The notes beneath the pieces were generated by a model. The model worked only from the letters and a program-made list of their open reading frames with translations, made no database searches and was not told the DNA's origin. A program made the translations under genes and the position numbers. Below, in pieces: positions 50,393 to 60,854 of a stretch of DNA of 64,000 nt. Within the stretch, counting starts at the first letter, position 1. The number at the start of each line of letters is the position of its first letter. This DNA is from Debaryomyces hansenii CBS767 (lineage: Eukaryota > Ascomycota > Pichiomycetes > Serinales > Debaryomycetaceae), in contig NC_006045.2 of assembly GCF_000006445.2 (NCBI RefSeq), positions 682,001 through 746,000 of the forward strand, given 5' to 3'.

Positions 50393-53300
50393 ATGAGTGA
50401 CACAACAGGGAATTTGACCCAAGGTATTGAAATGGACGAATCACCAACTCCAGAAACTGTTACCGTATGTACGATGTTCATTTTTGAAATGAAAATTTAT
50501 TTATGATCAGAACTAACATGTTTTAGACTCCATCATTGGACTTGAATGAAATCCTTAAACCAACAGAGTTGGATGGAACCACCACTAATATAGCGTCTAA
50601 TAAGGCTAAGTATTTGATTCGGTCAGACAAGGAGCATTTTGATGTTGATGAAACTGCTAAGAGGTTCAAATACTTGCTTGGATTGACAGACTTATTTCAG
50701 CACTTCATCAATGCTAAGGCTGATAGAGATCCAAACTTTCAAAGAGTTTTGGCCAGTATTGACAATAATGAGGTGAACCATAAGCATACAGAAGCTAACA
50801 ATAGGAGACGTAAGACTGAGAAGGAAGAAGATGAAGAATTATTAAATGACGAAGTTGAGACCCCAGCGATTACTGAATTCACTGAAAGCCCAGGATATAT
50901 TCATGGGAAGTTGAGGCCATATCAGATTCAGGGTTTGAACTGGTTGATTTCGCTATACGAAAACAACTTATCTGGTATCTTGGCGGATGAGATGGGATTG
51001 GGTAAAACTTTACAAACCATTTCATTTTTGGGATACTTAAGATATATGCGGAATATCAATGGACCACATATTATCATAGTTCCTAAGTCTACTTTAGATA
51101 ACTGGGCAAGGGAATTTGCAAGATGGACACCTGATGTTAGGGTTTTGGTTTTGCAAGGTGATAAAGATTCCAGACATGAATTAATCCAAAAAAGATTACT
51201 CGCTTGTGATTTTGACGTTGTGGTTTCATCATATGAAATTGTTATAAGAGAAAAGGCGTCGTTCAGGAAATTTGCTTGGGAGTATATTATAATTGATGAA
51301 GCCCACAGAATTAAAAATGAAGAATCTTTGTTGTCCCAAATTATAAGAATGTTTCATTCTAGGAATAGATTATTGATAACTGGTACGCCGTTACAGAATA
51401 ACTTACACGAATTATGGGCTTTGTTGAACTTTATTCTTCCAGATGTTTTTGGGGATTCAGAGACATTTGATCAATGGTTCCAAAATGATAACAAAGACGA
51501 ACATGGAAATGGTAAAGAAGAAGACGTAATATTGCAGTTACATAAAGTCTTGCAGCCATTTTTATTACGTCGTATTAAATCTGATGTTGAAAAGTCCTTA
51601 TTACCTAAACAAGAAGTCAATCTTTATGTTTCGATGTCTGATATGCAAAGAAAATGGTACCAGAAGATTTTAGAGAAGGACATTGATGCAGTTAATGGTG
51701 CTAATAAGAAGGAATCGAAGACTAGATTACTAAACATTGTAATGCAATTAAGAAAATGTTGTAATCATCCGTATTTATTTGAAGGGGCAGAACCTGGTCC
51801 TCCATTTACTACAGACGAGCATTTAGTCTACAATTCTCAGAAAATGATTATATTAGATAAATTATTAAAAAAGTTCAAACAAGAAGGATCAAGAGTTTTG
51901 ATTTTTTCGCAAATGAGCAGAATGTTGGATATAATGGAAGATTATTGTATGTTCAGAGATTATGAATACTGCCGTATCGATGGTCAAACTGACCATGCTG
52001 ATAGAGTTAATGCGATCGATGAATATAATGAACCAGGCTCCTCCAAATTTGTATTCTTATTAACCACAAGGGCTGGTGGTTTAGGTATCAACTTAACTAC
52101 TGCGGATATTGTGATATTGTTCGATTCAGATTGGAATCCACAAGCTGATTTACAAGCTATGGATAGAGCTCACAGAATTGGCCAAACGAAACAAGTTCGA
52201 GTTTTCAGGTTTGTCTCCGAAAATGCAATCGAAGAAAAGGTCTTAGAAAGAGCTACTCAAAAGTTAAGACTCGATCAATTAGTTATTCAACAAGGTAGAA
52301 ATGCAGGAAATATCGGTCAACAAAGTAATAAGGCTACATCAAAGGATGAATTATTAACCATGATTCAACATGGTGCGGCAGAAATATTTAGTAAAGATTC
52401 TGCTTCAAATGGTGAAAATGCAGATGACGTTGATATCGACTCGATTTTGGCTTCTTCAGAAAGCAAGACAAAAGAGTTGAATAAAAAGTATGAAAAATTA
52501 GATTTGAGTGCGTTACAAAATTTTTCGAACGATGAATCAGTATATGAATGGAATGGAGAAAATTTCAAGAAGAAGGAAACTTCTACCATCGGCGATATAG
52601 GTCATGGATGGATCAACCCTGGTAAGAGAGAACGTAAAGAAAATTATTCCATCGATATGTATTATAAGGATGTTTTGAATACGGGAGGAAGGTCTCATGT
52701 TAAGTCAGGACCAAAACCACCAAAACAACTCAACATATTTGATCATCAATTTTATCCTACTAAACTATTCGAATTAAATGAACTAGAAAAAAATTACTAT
52801 AAAAAACAAATAAGATACCAAGTTCCGTTGAAGGCTGGTAACCCTAAGACTTTAAAAGAAAGACAGTTAGAACAGAAATTGGAACAGGAAGAGATTGAAA
52901 ATTCGAGACCTTTGACTGATGAAGAGAAGGAGTTAAAGGAGGAATTATTAACTCAAGGATATGGTAATTGGAATAGAAGGGAGTTCACTCACTTTATTCA
53001 AGTTTGTTCGAAATATGGCCGTAACTCAGTCCTGTTAATTGCTACTGAGTTCGAAGACAAGACTGATGAAGATGTGAGGGAATATGCCAAGAAGTTTTGG
53101 ACTTCGTATGAAGAAATTGAAGGCTACGAAAGATACATCAACCAAATCGAAATGGGGGAAGAAAAAATCATCAAGAATAGGTTGCAAAAAGAATCGTTGC
53201 GCAGGAAATTAGCTCAGTACAAGTACCCACTACAAGAATTAGTATTGAAGTTCCCTCCAGCTTCCACAAACAAGAGAACGTTTTCAGAAGAAGAAGACAG

Positions 53301-53559
53301 ATTCTTGTTGGTACAATTGTACAGATTTGGACTCGACAGACCTGACATATACGAAAGAATCAGAGATGCCATAAGGGATTCTCCATTATTTCAGTTCGAT
53401 TTTTTTTTTCAGTCAAGAAATGCCGCAGAACTCTCAAGAAGATGTACTACTCTTTTGGCATGCGTATTAAAAGAAATTCACCCTAATGCTGTGAACAACA
53501 AGAGAAAGAAGGAAGAGACACCAGACAAAGATACCAAGAAGAAGAAAGCCAAAAAATGA
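50393..53559 (+). CDS. ISW1: ISWI-family chromatin remodeller Isw1, split gene
   Basis: SNF2-type ATPase that spaces nucleosomes. Exon 1 is 50393-50464 (24 codons, MSDTTGNLTQGIEMDESPTP...), then an intron with GTATGT donor, AACTAAC branch site and TTTTAG acceptor, then exon 2 50527-53559; total 1034 residues. The ATP-binding motif is DEMGLGKT (about 178-185) and the DEAH box lies near 281. A helicase C lobe (RAGGLGINL, QAMDRAHRIGQ) and HAND-SANT-SLIDE domains (YGNWNRREFTHFIQVCSKYG, RTFSEEEDRFLLVQLYRFGLD) complete it. RERKENYSIDMYYKDVLNTG is the Isw1 rather than Isw2 form. A frame starting at TTG 50318 is not the start. Confidence 0.95.
50465..50526 (+). other. ISW1 intron, 62 bases
   Basis: Begins GTATGTAC, has AACTAAC at 50511-50517 and ends TTTTAG. 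Removing it joins exon 1 (...ETVT) to exon 2 (TPSLDLNEIL) in phase. Confidence 0.9.
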
Positions 53560-53628
53560 TTTCATAATCGTTATTCATATATTACATGTTATATACATTA
53601 TATAGTGATCCACATCAACTTTAGTGAA

Positions 53629-54117
53629 TTACTCTAGTAGCTCTACAATAGCTTTCTCGAAGTTTAGCGGGGCTACTGTCGAGTCGTAACGTTTGACTAC
53701 TCTACCACTTCTACTAATCAAAAATTTCTCAAAATTCCACTTAATCCCTTTGAACCCGAGAGACGTCCGTTGCTCGTTCTTCAAATATCCATAAAGCGGA
53801 TCTTCACACTCTCCGTTAACCTCAATCTTGTCCATTATAGGAAACGTAACTCCAAACTTCTTTTCGCATATCTGCAAAATCTCTCGTTCGGTATACGGTT
53901 CTTGACTCCCAAATTGATTGCATGGGAATCCAAGCACAACAAATCCCCTCTCCTTATACGTTTTATACAAATATTCAAGATCTTTGTACTGCAGTGTAAA
54001 TCCACAAAGACTCGCTACATTTACAATCACCACCACCTTCCCCTTCAATTGACTGAAATCATACACCTCGCCGTATACATCTAACGGTTTGAAGTCGTAG
54101 AAACTCGTTTTATCCAT
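53629..54117 (-). CDS. HYR1: Glutathione-peroxidase-like thiol peroxidase (Gpx3/Hyr1 type)
   Basis: 162-residue Cys-type GPx. In yeast, Hyr1/Gpx3 reduces hydroperoxides with thioredoxin and passes the oxidation signal to Yap1. The peroxidatic site C38 lies in NVASLCGFT and PCNQFG (66-71) supplies the Gln-Asn triad. The resolving-type cysteine is C84 (ILQICEKKFG), and W127 lies in KWNFEKF. The ATG at 54117 is the real start; the frame extends three codons further only through TTG codons. Codon 42 is CTG (complement 53992-53994). Serine there gives CGFTSQYKDLE, close to relatives, and supports serine decoding. It is divergent from MDM34. Confidence 0.93.
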   Translation of the reverse strand: MDKTSFYDFKPLDVYGEVYDFSQLKGKVVVIVNVASLCGFTLQYKDLEYLYKTYKERGFVVLGFPCNQFGSQEPYTEREILQICEKKFGVTFPIMDKIEVNGECEDPLYGYLKNEQRTSLGFKGIKWNFEKFLISRSGRVVKRYDSTVAPLNFEKAIVELLE

Positions 54118-54644
54118 CAACAATGCAATTCTATTCGTCTCGTTGTGTCTATTGCCAATGAGATGAGTAGTTGGTTTCTTCGTCTATACTAAGTAGAAAG
54201 TTCTAATCATAAGCTTACATAATATGTCCCAATTTTCAATATTTGTCCGATGCTTATATAATAAATCACCATAATTATCTCCCGGCGGTACCAATCGGGT
54301 CAATAAGCAAATATTACACAACACCGGGTAGTATAGGAAGAATAAAAATCGATTTTGTGTAAGTTTTACATATCACACGATTTTTGCGTTTTAAAACTAC
54401 TCCTTCTCCATGACTAATGGAATGTTTATTATAGTTCTTTATTAGTGAAATTAACCGGTTTAAATTTACAAAGCGAATAGCATTAGATACAAAAAATAGT
54501 GGAACACTAAGGATAGTATTACAATAGGATATCTGAAATAACGTATAAATCATAGGGTCTAGAATATTCTGTGTTTGTACATCGCAAAAAAAAAAAATTT
54601 AAACGTCAGGGTTTTCAGTAAAATTACACACATTATAATTCAAA
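54118..54644. other. Bidirectional promoter between the peroxidase and MDM34
   Basis: 527 AT-rich bases between divergent genes. Only short incidental frames; I see no RNA gene. Confidence 0.45.
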
Positions 54645-56315
54645 ATGTCATTTAATGTGAACTGGAACTCGCTAGAGACAGAGTCATTAAGTTCATGGAC
54701 GAAAGAGTTATTGACGGATGCATTGAATTCGGGGAAGAGACCGAACATCCTTGCGTCGGGCATTCAGATTAAAGATTTAAATTTTGGAAAGGTGGGGCCC
54801 AGTTTTGAGATTTTGGAGATTGGAGAATTGGATAAAGACAGGTTTAGGGGGATTTTTAAGATAAACTACGAAGGTGATTTCCATTTGACGTTGCATACGA
54901 AGGTTCAGGCCAACCCACTCAAGATATACAGCTCGAACTCATTGGACAGAGAGGTGAATCAGTTTGATGAAATGAACAATTTCGTGACGCCGGATTTTCT
55001 TCTCTGTAACGATCCATTTGCATTACCGTTAGATTTGAAACTCAGCGACATCAAGATATCGGGGATTGGGATAATTGTGTTTAGTCAGACCAAGGGACTA
55101 ACTCTTGTGTTCAGAAATGATCCGTTGGATTCGATCAAAGTATCATCAACTTTCGACACCGTGCAGGTGTTGGCAAATTTTTTGCAAAGCCAGATTGAAG
55201 ACCAGATCGGAGATCTATTTAGGGAAACATTGCCAACGTTGATCCATGAATTGTCATTGAAGTATACTTCGTTGAACGAATCCAATTTCAGTGACTTGCA
55301 ATCTAAATTGAAGAGCAAGATGAACAATCTCGATACAGAAGACTTAGAGAAAATATCCATTAACGATGTCAATTCGGAATTCAATTATTCCAGCACCAAC
55401 TTACGAAAGAACATGAACCTTTTCAATTCAAGAGAAACCTTAAACTTGAGTATTCCAAAGTTAAAGAATATTGTACAAAGATCACACTTGGAAAAGTTTA
55501 ACAAGCATTTGCCAAACTTGGTCAGCACTTTGAATTTAAATCTTAATTTGCCCGATGTTAACGTCAACAACAACATCGCTCCCTCTCAAAATAATAACTG
55601 CATTCCAATCGATTTGCTAATCAATAATAATAACAACCTCGAAAATATTTTGACCGAAATCTCCAGCATTCAAACCAGCAGCTATTATAATAAATTGAAT
55701 AGTAATAACAATGGGTCAAAGCCTAACAGGAGGGTCATCAAACTAGGTGGAAAGAAATCTAAGAAGGCAAGCAGTGCTAATCCTTTGGACCAAACCCCAG
55801 AATACAGCGAAGTGTCTACTTTGATAGATGATTCAATGGAACATTCCACGATCGAACATTCTACTTTTGAAAGTCCCGTCTCGTTAGAACATGCGAATTT
55901 GATTGATTTAAAGCAACCCAAACCAATGAGATGTACAAGGGATATCAGTATCGACACTTCAAAGCCTATTCTCTCGCATTCACATTTCCACGCCAACGGC
56001 AACTCAAATACGAACTCTCCTCACCACCCTAACTCTTCCTTGTTACGTGGTGTAGGATTGGGTAATAACTACTTCAACTTTACCAGCAACCAACAGATCT
56101 CCACCTCCCATATCGAAAACGACGAAGACAGATTAATGAATAAAAAATCTAACAATTACATTGATATCAAGTCTATCAATAACAAATCCGTTGATTCGAA
56201 GAACATCGACCAATGGAAGAAGTTGGATTTTGATAAAGCTAGCCTTAGACAAAATTGCAGCTCGCCGCAGCATAATGTTTTCGAGGTACCACCACCACCA
56301 CCATATCAATATTAG
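54645..56315 (+). CDS. MDM34: ERMES subunit Mdm34 (SMP lipid-transfer domain)
   Basis: Mitochondrial outer-membrane component of the ER-mitochondria tether with Mmm1, Mdm10 and Mdm12. The 556 residues exceed the yeast protein because of Asn/Ser-rich inserts. The N-terminal SMP domain (about 1-195) begins [11 protein letters not shown] and contains [38 protein letters not shown] and [12 protein letters not shown]. The remainder is low-complexity, with a basic [11 protein letters not shown] segment, a His/Asn-rich stretch ([22 protein letters not shown]) and a proline-rich end (VPPPPPYQY), the latter a WW-binding-type PPxY motif. Confidence 0.9.
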
Positions 56316-56652
56316 TGGTCTCATGTACATAGTATCTTCCTATTTCAATTCGTAGGTTTTCAGGGTTATATATTAGTCTGTCGTCTATCATCTATTTATT
56401 TATACAACTTTTATGTGCTTACGTTCTATTTCATATATAATCAATTTGTTTTGATACTAAATCTTGTAGTCTAGTTCCAATATATTTAATTTATGGCTCG
56501 ATTGCGTAAATGAAAAATTGTACCTAATCTAAAAATATCGCCTCGTTTGTTGTTAAAAAAATTCTGATTTAGTATACGTTTTTTACTTTTTTAAATCGAC
56601 ATCATAGAATATCAAAGAATTTACAGGGCTTTCTAGAGTTTTATAGAACGAG
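56316..56652. other. MDM34 3' flank / CHS7 promoter
   Basis: 337 AT-rich bases, mostly A/T runs near 56520-56600. No feature I can support. Confidence 0.45.
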
Positions 56653-57582
56653 ATGGCATTTGGAAATTTTGATACCATATGTAATATTACTTCCTTACCC
56701 TTGTGTTCCGTGGTGGGATCAGTCAATGAGACGTCATATTTTACTAGAGGTATAGTTCCAGATTGCTATGCTAGATCGGTAGAGTTGGCTAACACTATGG
56801 TGTTCCAAATAGGAAATGCATTTGTTCATTTTGGTGGATTGATAATCTTGTTGATTATTATATTTAATGTTAGAGCAAAGTACACAGCTATTGGTAGAAC
56901 CGAGATGCTTTTCTTTTTTTATCTTATTATTTGTTTGATTGTCAGCTCGTTAGTTGTTGATTGTGGTGTATCGCCACCATCGTCCGGCAGTTATGCGTAT
57001 TTTGTGGCCGTTCAGCTAGGATTAGCCAGTGCATCGTGTATCTGTATTTTGTATAATGGACTCTTATGTTTCCAGTTTTGGGAGGATGGATCGAGAAAAT
57101 CGATGTGGTCGTTAAGAGTGATCTGTTTCTGCTGGTTCGTAGTTAACTTTATCGTGGCTTTGGTTACTTTCAAGAGCTGGGATAGTGCATTAGACAGCAG
57201 AAAGACGATGGCCATGTTTGTGATCACGTACCTTATTAATGCTATTATATTGGCATTTTATGTGATATCTCAGATAGTACTTGTTGTTTTTGCTCTCGAT
57301 TCATACTGGCCCTTGGGTGCCATCTTGTTGGGGGTATTCTTCTTTGTTGCCGGCCAAGTGTTGACTTATGAATTCAGTGACGATATTTGTCGTGGTGCTT
57401 CCCATTACATCGACGGGTTGTTTTTTGGAAGTGCTTGTAACATCTTTACTGTTATGATGATCTATAAGTTCTGGGATATGATAACGGTAGACGATTTAGA
57501 ATTCTCGGTGGCTAATGTGGAACATGGTGTTACTGCCTTTGGCGGTGACGACGAGAAAAGAGGTAGTACAATTTTTAGCTAA
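56653..57582 (+). CDS. CHS7: Chitin synthase export chaperone Chs7
   Basis: ER membrane chaperone needed for exit of chitin synthase III (Chs3). The 309 residues are close to yeast Chs7, with about seven transmembrane helices. Family features: MAFGNFDTICNITSLPLCSVVGS near the N-terminus, FFYLIICLIVSSLVVDCGVSPP, FVAVQLGLASASCICILYNGLLCFQFWEDGS, VLTYEFSDDICRGASHYIDGLFFGS, and TVMMIYKFWDMITVDDLEF before a short acidic tail. Confidence 0.93.
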   Translation: MAFGNFDTICNITSLPLCSVVGSVNETSYFTRGIVPDCYARSVELANTMVFQIGNAFVHFGGLIILLIIIFNVRAKYTAIGRTEMLFFFYLIICLIVSSLVVDCGVSPPSSGSYAYFVAVQLGLASASCICILYNGLLCFQFWEDGSRKSMWSLRVICFCWFVVNFIVALVTFKSWDSALDSRKTMAMFVITYLINAIILAFYVISQIVLVVFALDSYWPLGAILLGVFFFVAGQVLTYEFSDDICRGASHYIDGLFFGSACNIFTVMMIYKFWDMITVDDLEFSVANVEHGVTAFGGDDEKRGSTIFS

Positions 57583-57966
57583 GGCTGATCACCATCGTGC
57601 CTACGACTGCTTGTGCTTACTGTGTTTAGTACAAGTATATTACGTCACCTATATATGTCATACTTGTCTACTTATCATTTGTTGATAACTACTATGGTTC
57701 ATTTAACAACTCACTCGACTAATCTACATAATGCCGAGTGTTATTATATTTAGTATAATTCTTCGATAAATAAATATAAATTATTCCCAAGTAATAGTCT
57801 GTAACCTTAACTCTTCATATTTGGCTACAAATTGAAAATCATTAACAATCATTCACGTCTGAATCTTAAATGCTTAGATCGCGCTCGGTTCGTTGTCAAA
57901 TCAATCCATAAATAGGTTTCTCAAGTAAAACAGCTGTTCTCTAAGTTAAAATATTGACATTAAAAG
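57583..57966. other. CHS7 3' flank / RGD1 promoter
   Basis: 384 AT-rich bases with no supportable ORF or RNA gene. Confidence 0.45.
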
Positions 57967-59865
57967 ATGAGTACAAATGCTGAATCATCTACATTGTTAG
58001 ATCAAGATAGAATACAGAATTTTCTCAATAGCGATGGAAGCTTAGACGTATTGTTAAATAGACTCAAACAAAGTATAACTACAGGAGAGGAATTCTCCAA
58101 GTTTGTTAAAAAGAAGGCATTAATCGAAGATGAACATTACAATCAATTAAAGAAATTTGCCTCTCATACAAGAACTACTATGAAGAGTTCAGCTAAATTA
58201 AAAAATGACTCTTTCAGTAATAAATTGGACTCAATTATTGAATTTGACGAGAAATTATTTAACGTGGGTAGTTCATATGTTAAGGCGTTGAATGTTATGT
58301 ATGATGAATTGACATCGTTAGTTGGCACAGTTTCGAGATCAAGAAAGACTATAAAGGAAGAAAGTAAGAGAAAAGAAAAGGAATGTCTGGACGCCATAAT
58401 GACAGCTGAAAAGGCAAAACAAAAATACTTTCATCTCTGCGATGATTTGGAAAAGTTGAAAGCATCTGATCCAAATAAGAAGTCTTTTTCATTGAAGAAC
58501 AAATCAGCAGAGCAACAGGAAGACGATTTACAAAGAAAAGTGGATGCTTCTGATCAAGATTATAAGCTGAGAGTTACAACTTGTAAAAAGTTAAAGGATG
58601 AAATTTTGATGATGCATAGACCAGCCAGTTCGAAGAAGTTAAAGAACTTAATTTTGGAAATGGATATTGCTATGAATGTTCAATTGCAAAAGTATGCAAC
58701 ATGGAATGAGAATTTGATTATGAATTCAGGTGTTCTAATTTCACCTTTGAGACAAGAAGGTTCGTCGAAAACTTCTATGAAAGCATTGGCATCTTCTATC
58801 GATAACGAAAAAGACTTATATAATTATTTGATCAAGTATGAAAAGCTGCCATCAAATAAGTCACTTGTCCCAGTTGAATACAGAGTGCATCCGTCGATAG
58901 CCAAAACCCAGAAGCCTAGCAAGCCCTTCTTGAATAACAGCAGTAGTACCAATAATACAAATGTTGCTCCTGGTTTTAATAATTCTAGCAGCAACCGTGG
59001 CGAGAGCATAACAAACAATACCAAAGCGATAAACAATGCTAATATGTCCAATAATACTACCAATTCATCCTTTTCAGCACCATCAAATAAAAACGCACAA
59101 GCATCTAAGCTTAATTCTGATTCACATGAGCACGCCGATAATGAGCCAGGCAACCAAACATACAGTTCATTGGACCCAGCAAGCAGTCCTAACACTCCTG
59201 ATTTGAATGGTCCAAGATCATTAAGTTCACAATTAAATCAAGCAACACAACCAACATTTGGTGCTTCAATCGAAAATGTAATTCAATTTGCAGGCATTGA
59301 TAATGTTCCATTGGTAGTCAAAAAATGTATTGAAGTAATCGAGAATTACGGCATGGACATCGAGGGGATATATAGAAAGAGTGGTAATGTTACTACAGTC
59401 CAAAATTTGAAAGATTCTATTGATCAAAAATTTACTAATTATTTGTTGATAGGTAATAATATCGATCCAAATAATGTATTGGATGCTGACATATATTGCA
59501 TTGCATCATTATTAAAGTGTTATTTTACTAGTTTGCCAGAGCCATTATTGACTAAAGAATATTATCAGTCGTTTATTGAAACGGTCAAATCCTTGGATGA
59601 AACCTATATCGCCAAAAAATTACATCATTTAGTTTTCAATTTACCTGATGGTGCTTATTTTACATTAAGAGCTTTGATATTCCATTTAAATAAAGTTGCA
59701 GCTGATGAAGCTCCAAATAGAATGACAACCAAGAGTTTAGCCATAATATGGGGACCGGCATTGTTGAATGATAATTCAATGAGCCCTCAAGATTTAAGTT
59801 ATAAAAGTAAAGTTATTGAAGAGTTGATGCTTATTGCTAATGAAATTTTTGATACCGATGATTAA
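57967..59865 (+). CDS. RGD1: F-BAR/RhoGAP protein Rgd1
   Basis: RhoGAP that in yeast acts on Rho3 and Rho4 at the cortex. The 632 residues compare with about 666 in Saccharomyces. An N-terminal F-BAR domain (about 15-285) starts NSDGSLDVLLNRLKQSI and contains the FSKFVKKKALIEDEHY and KSLKKLA-type coiled helices. An Asn/Ser-rich linker (about 310-425) follows. The RhoGAP domain (about 425-630) has the arginine finger R470 in GIYRKSGNV, then LLKCYFTSLPEPLL and NRMTTKSLAIIWGPALL. It is near RHO2 only by chance (19 kb). Convergent with SHG1. Confidence 0.94.
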   Translation: MSTNAESSTLLDQDRIQNFLNSDGSLDVLLNRLKQSITTGEEFSKFVKKKALIEDEHYNQLKKFASHTRTTMKSSAKLKNDSFSNKLDSIIEFDEKLFNVGSSYVKALNVMYDELTSLVGTVSRSRKTIKEESKRKEKECLDAIMTAEKAKQKYFHLCDDLEKLKASDPNKKSFSLKNKSAEQQEDDLQRKVDASDQDYKLRVTTCKKLKDEILMMHRPASSKKLKNLILEMDIAMNVQLQKYATWNENLIMNSGVLISPLRQEGSSKTSMKALASSIDNEKDLYNYLIKYEKLPSNKSLVPVEYRVHPSIAKTQKPSKPFLNNSSSTNNTNVAPGFNNSSSNRGESITNNTKAINNANMSNNTTNSSFSAPSNKNAQASKLNSDSHEHADNEPGNQTYSSLDPASSPNTPDLNGPRSLSSQLNQATQPTFGASIENVIQFAGIDNVPLVVKKCIEVIENYGMDIEGIYRKSGNVTTVQNLKDSIDQKFTNYLLIGNNIDPNNVLDADIYCIASLLKCYFTSLPEPLLTKEYYQSFIETVKSLDETYIAKKLHHLVFNLPDGAYFTLRALIFHLNKVAADEAPNRMTTKSLAIIWGPALLNDNSMSPQDLSYKSKVIEELMLIANEIFDTDD

Positions 59866-59959
59866 TGCATTTCTATCACTGTTAGTTTGTATTTATAATA
59901 TTTTGAAATATTATTGTTTTTGTCTTGTTTGTGATTAAATATATTCCTAATTTTATATA

Positions 59960-60706
59960 CTAATACATTAAGTAAGGAACATTTTGCTTCTGTTTGTTAT
60001 CCTCACCAGCACTATTATTACCAGTATTCTTGTTAGCATTACTGGAAATATCATTACCAGGACTCTGGTAATTATCTCTTACATGCCTGTCATTGTTCCT
60101 ATTCGTTGAGAAGTTAAACCTAGGTGGTTTCGTGACTTTATGACTTGTGTTAAGGTTCTTAACTTTGAAGTTGTTTTTGTATGCTAATTCTTTTTCTGCA
60201 TCCTGTCTCTTTATTTCCTCCAATTCTAATTCTTTTTGGCGTTTTTCTTCTTCTAGTTGTTTTGCATATTCTTCATCACTTATACCTAATAGTATTCTTT
60301 TTGTATTCTTTAATTCATCCTTTAATTCTTTATGGAATTCTGGCGAGTCTATTATTTTCTCTTGAATATCTTTATCCACTATACTCAATAAGCTATTATC
60401 GTTTTTGGAATTTACTGTTTTTTGTTGCATATGATCATTTATAATACCACCCTGTATCAATGCTCCCATTTTACCCTTATTCTTCATTAGTATTGAGGGG
60501 TCATTTTTTATCTTATTTTCGACCATTAATTTCAATTTCAATAGCAAATTCGAATGAGTTTCTGACTTTTTAAAATCCTCTAATAATAGCTTTCTACGTT
60601 GATCGAACGACCCGTTCTTCTTATAAACCGCTGTAAGCTGCTTTGGATCATTTATTTCTGTTATACTTGGGGTATTAGATGAATTACCATCTGCATTTTC
60701 TGTCAT
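59960..60706 (-). CDS. SHG1: COMPASS (Set1) complex subunit Shg1
   Basis: Subunit of the Set1/COMPASS histone H3K4 methyltransferase complex. The BOD1/SHG1 domain is at residues about 20-90: DPKQLTAVYKKNGSFDQRRK, LLEDFKKSETHSNLLLKLKLMVENKIKNDP and a lysine-rich helix. At 248 residues it is longer than yeast Shg1 (about 142). The extension (about 120-248) is a Lys/Glu coiled coil followed by Asn/Ser-rich sequence (NRNNDRHVRDNYQSPGNDIS). Divergent from CUL3 across 148 bases. Confidence 0.82.
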   Translation of the reverse strand: MTENADGNSSNTPSITEINDPKQLTAVYKKNGSFDQRRKLLLEDFKKSETHSNLLLKLKLMVENKIKNDPSILMKNKGKMGALIQGGIINDHMQQKTVNSKNDNSLLSIVDKDIQEKIIDSPEFHKELKDELKNTKRILLGISDEEYAKQLEEEKRQKELELEEIKRQDAEKELAYKNNFKVKNLNTSHKVTKPPRFNFSTNRNNDRHVRDNYQSPGNDISSNANKNTGNNSAGEDNKQKQNVPYLMY

Positions 60707-60854
60707 TTTGATTAGTTATGTTTTAATATAATTTATTTAGCATACAATTTTCTAATTCTTCTAAATCGCGATAACAAAATAAAAAGATTATACCATTAAC
60801 TATTATACAACTTAATACCCGAGCGAATAGAACATTACAAGTATAAGACATATT

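Noticed and set aside
54118..54123. Two extra codons at the start of the peroxidase
   Set aside because: They are TTG TTG. The ATG at 54117 fits the family length.
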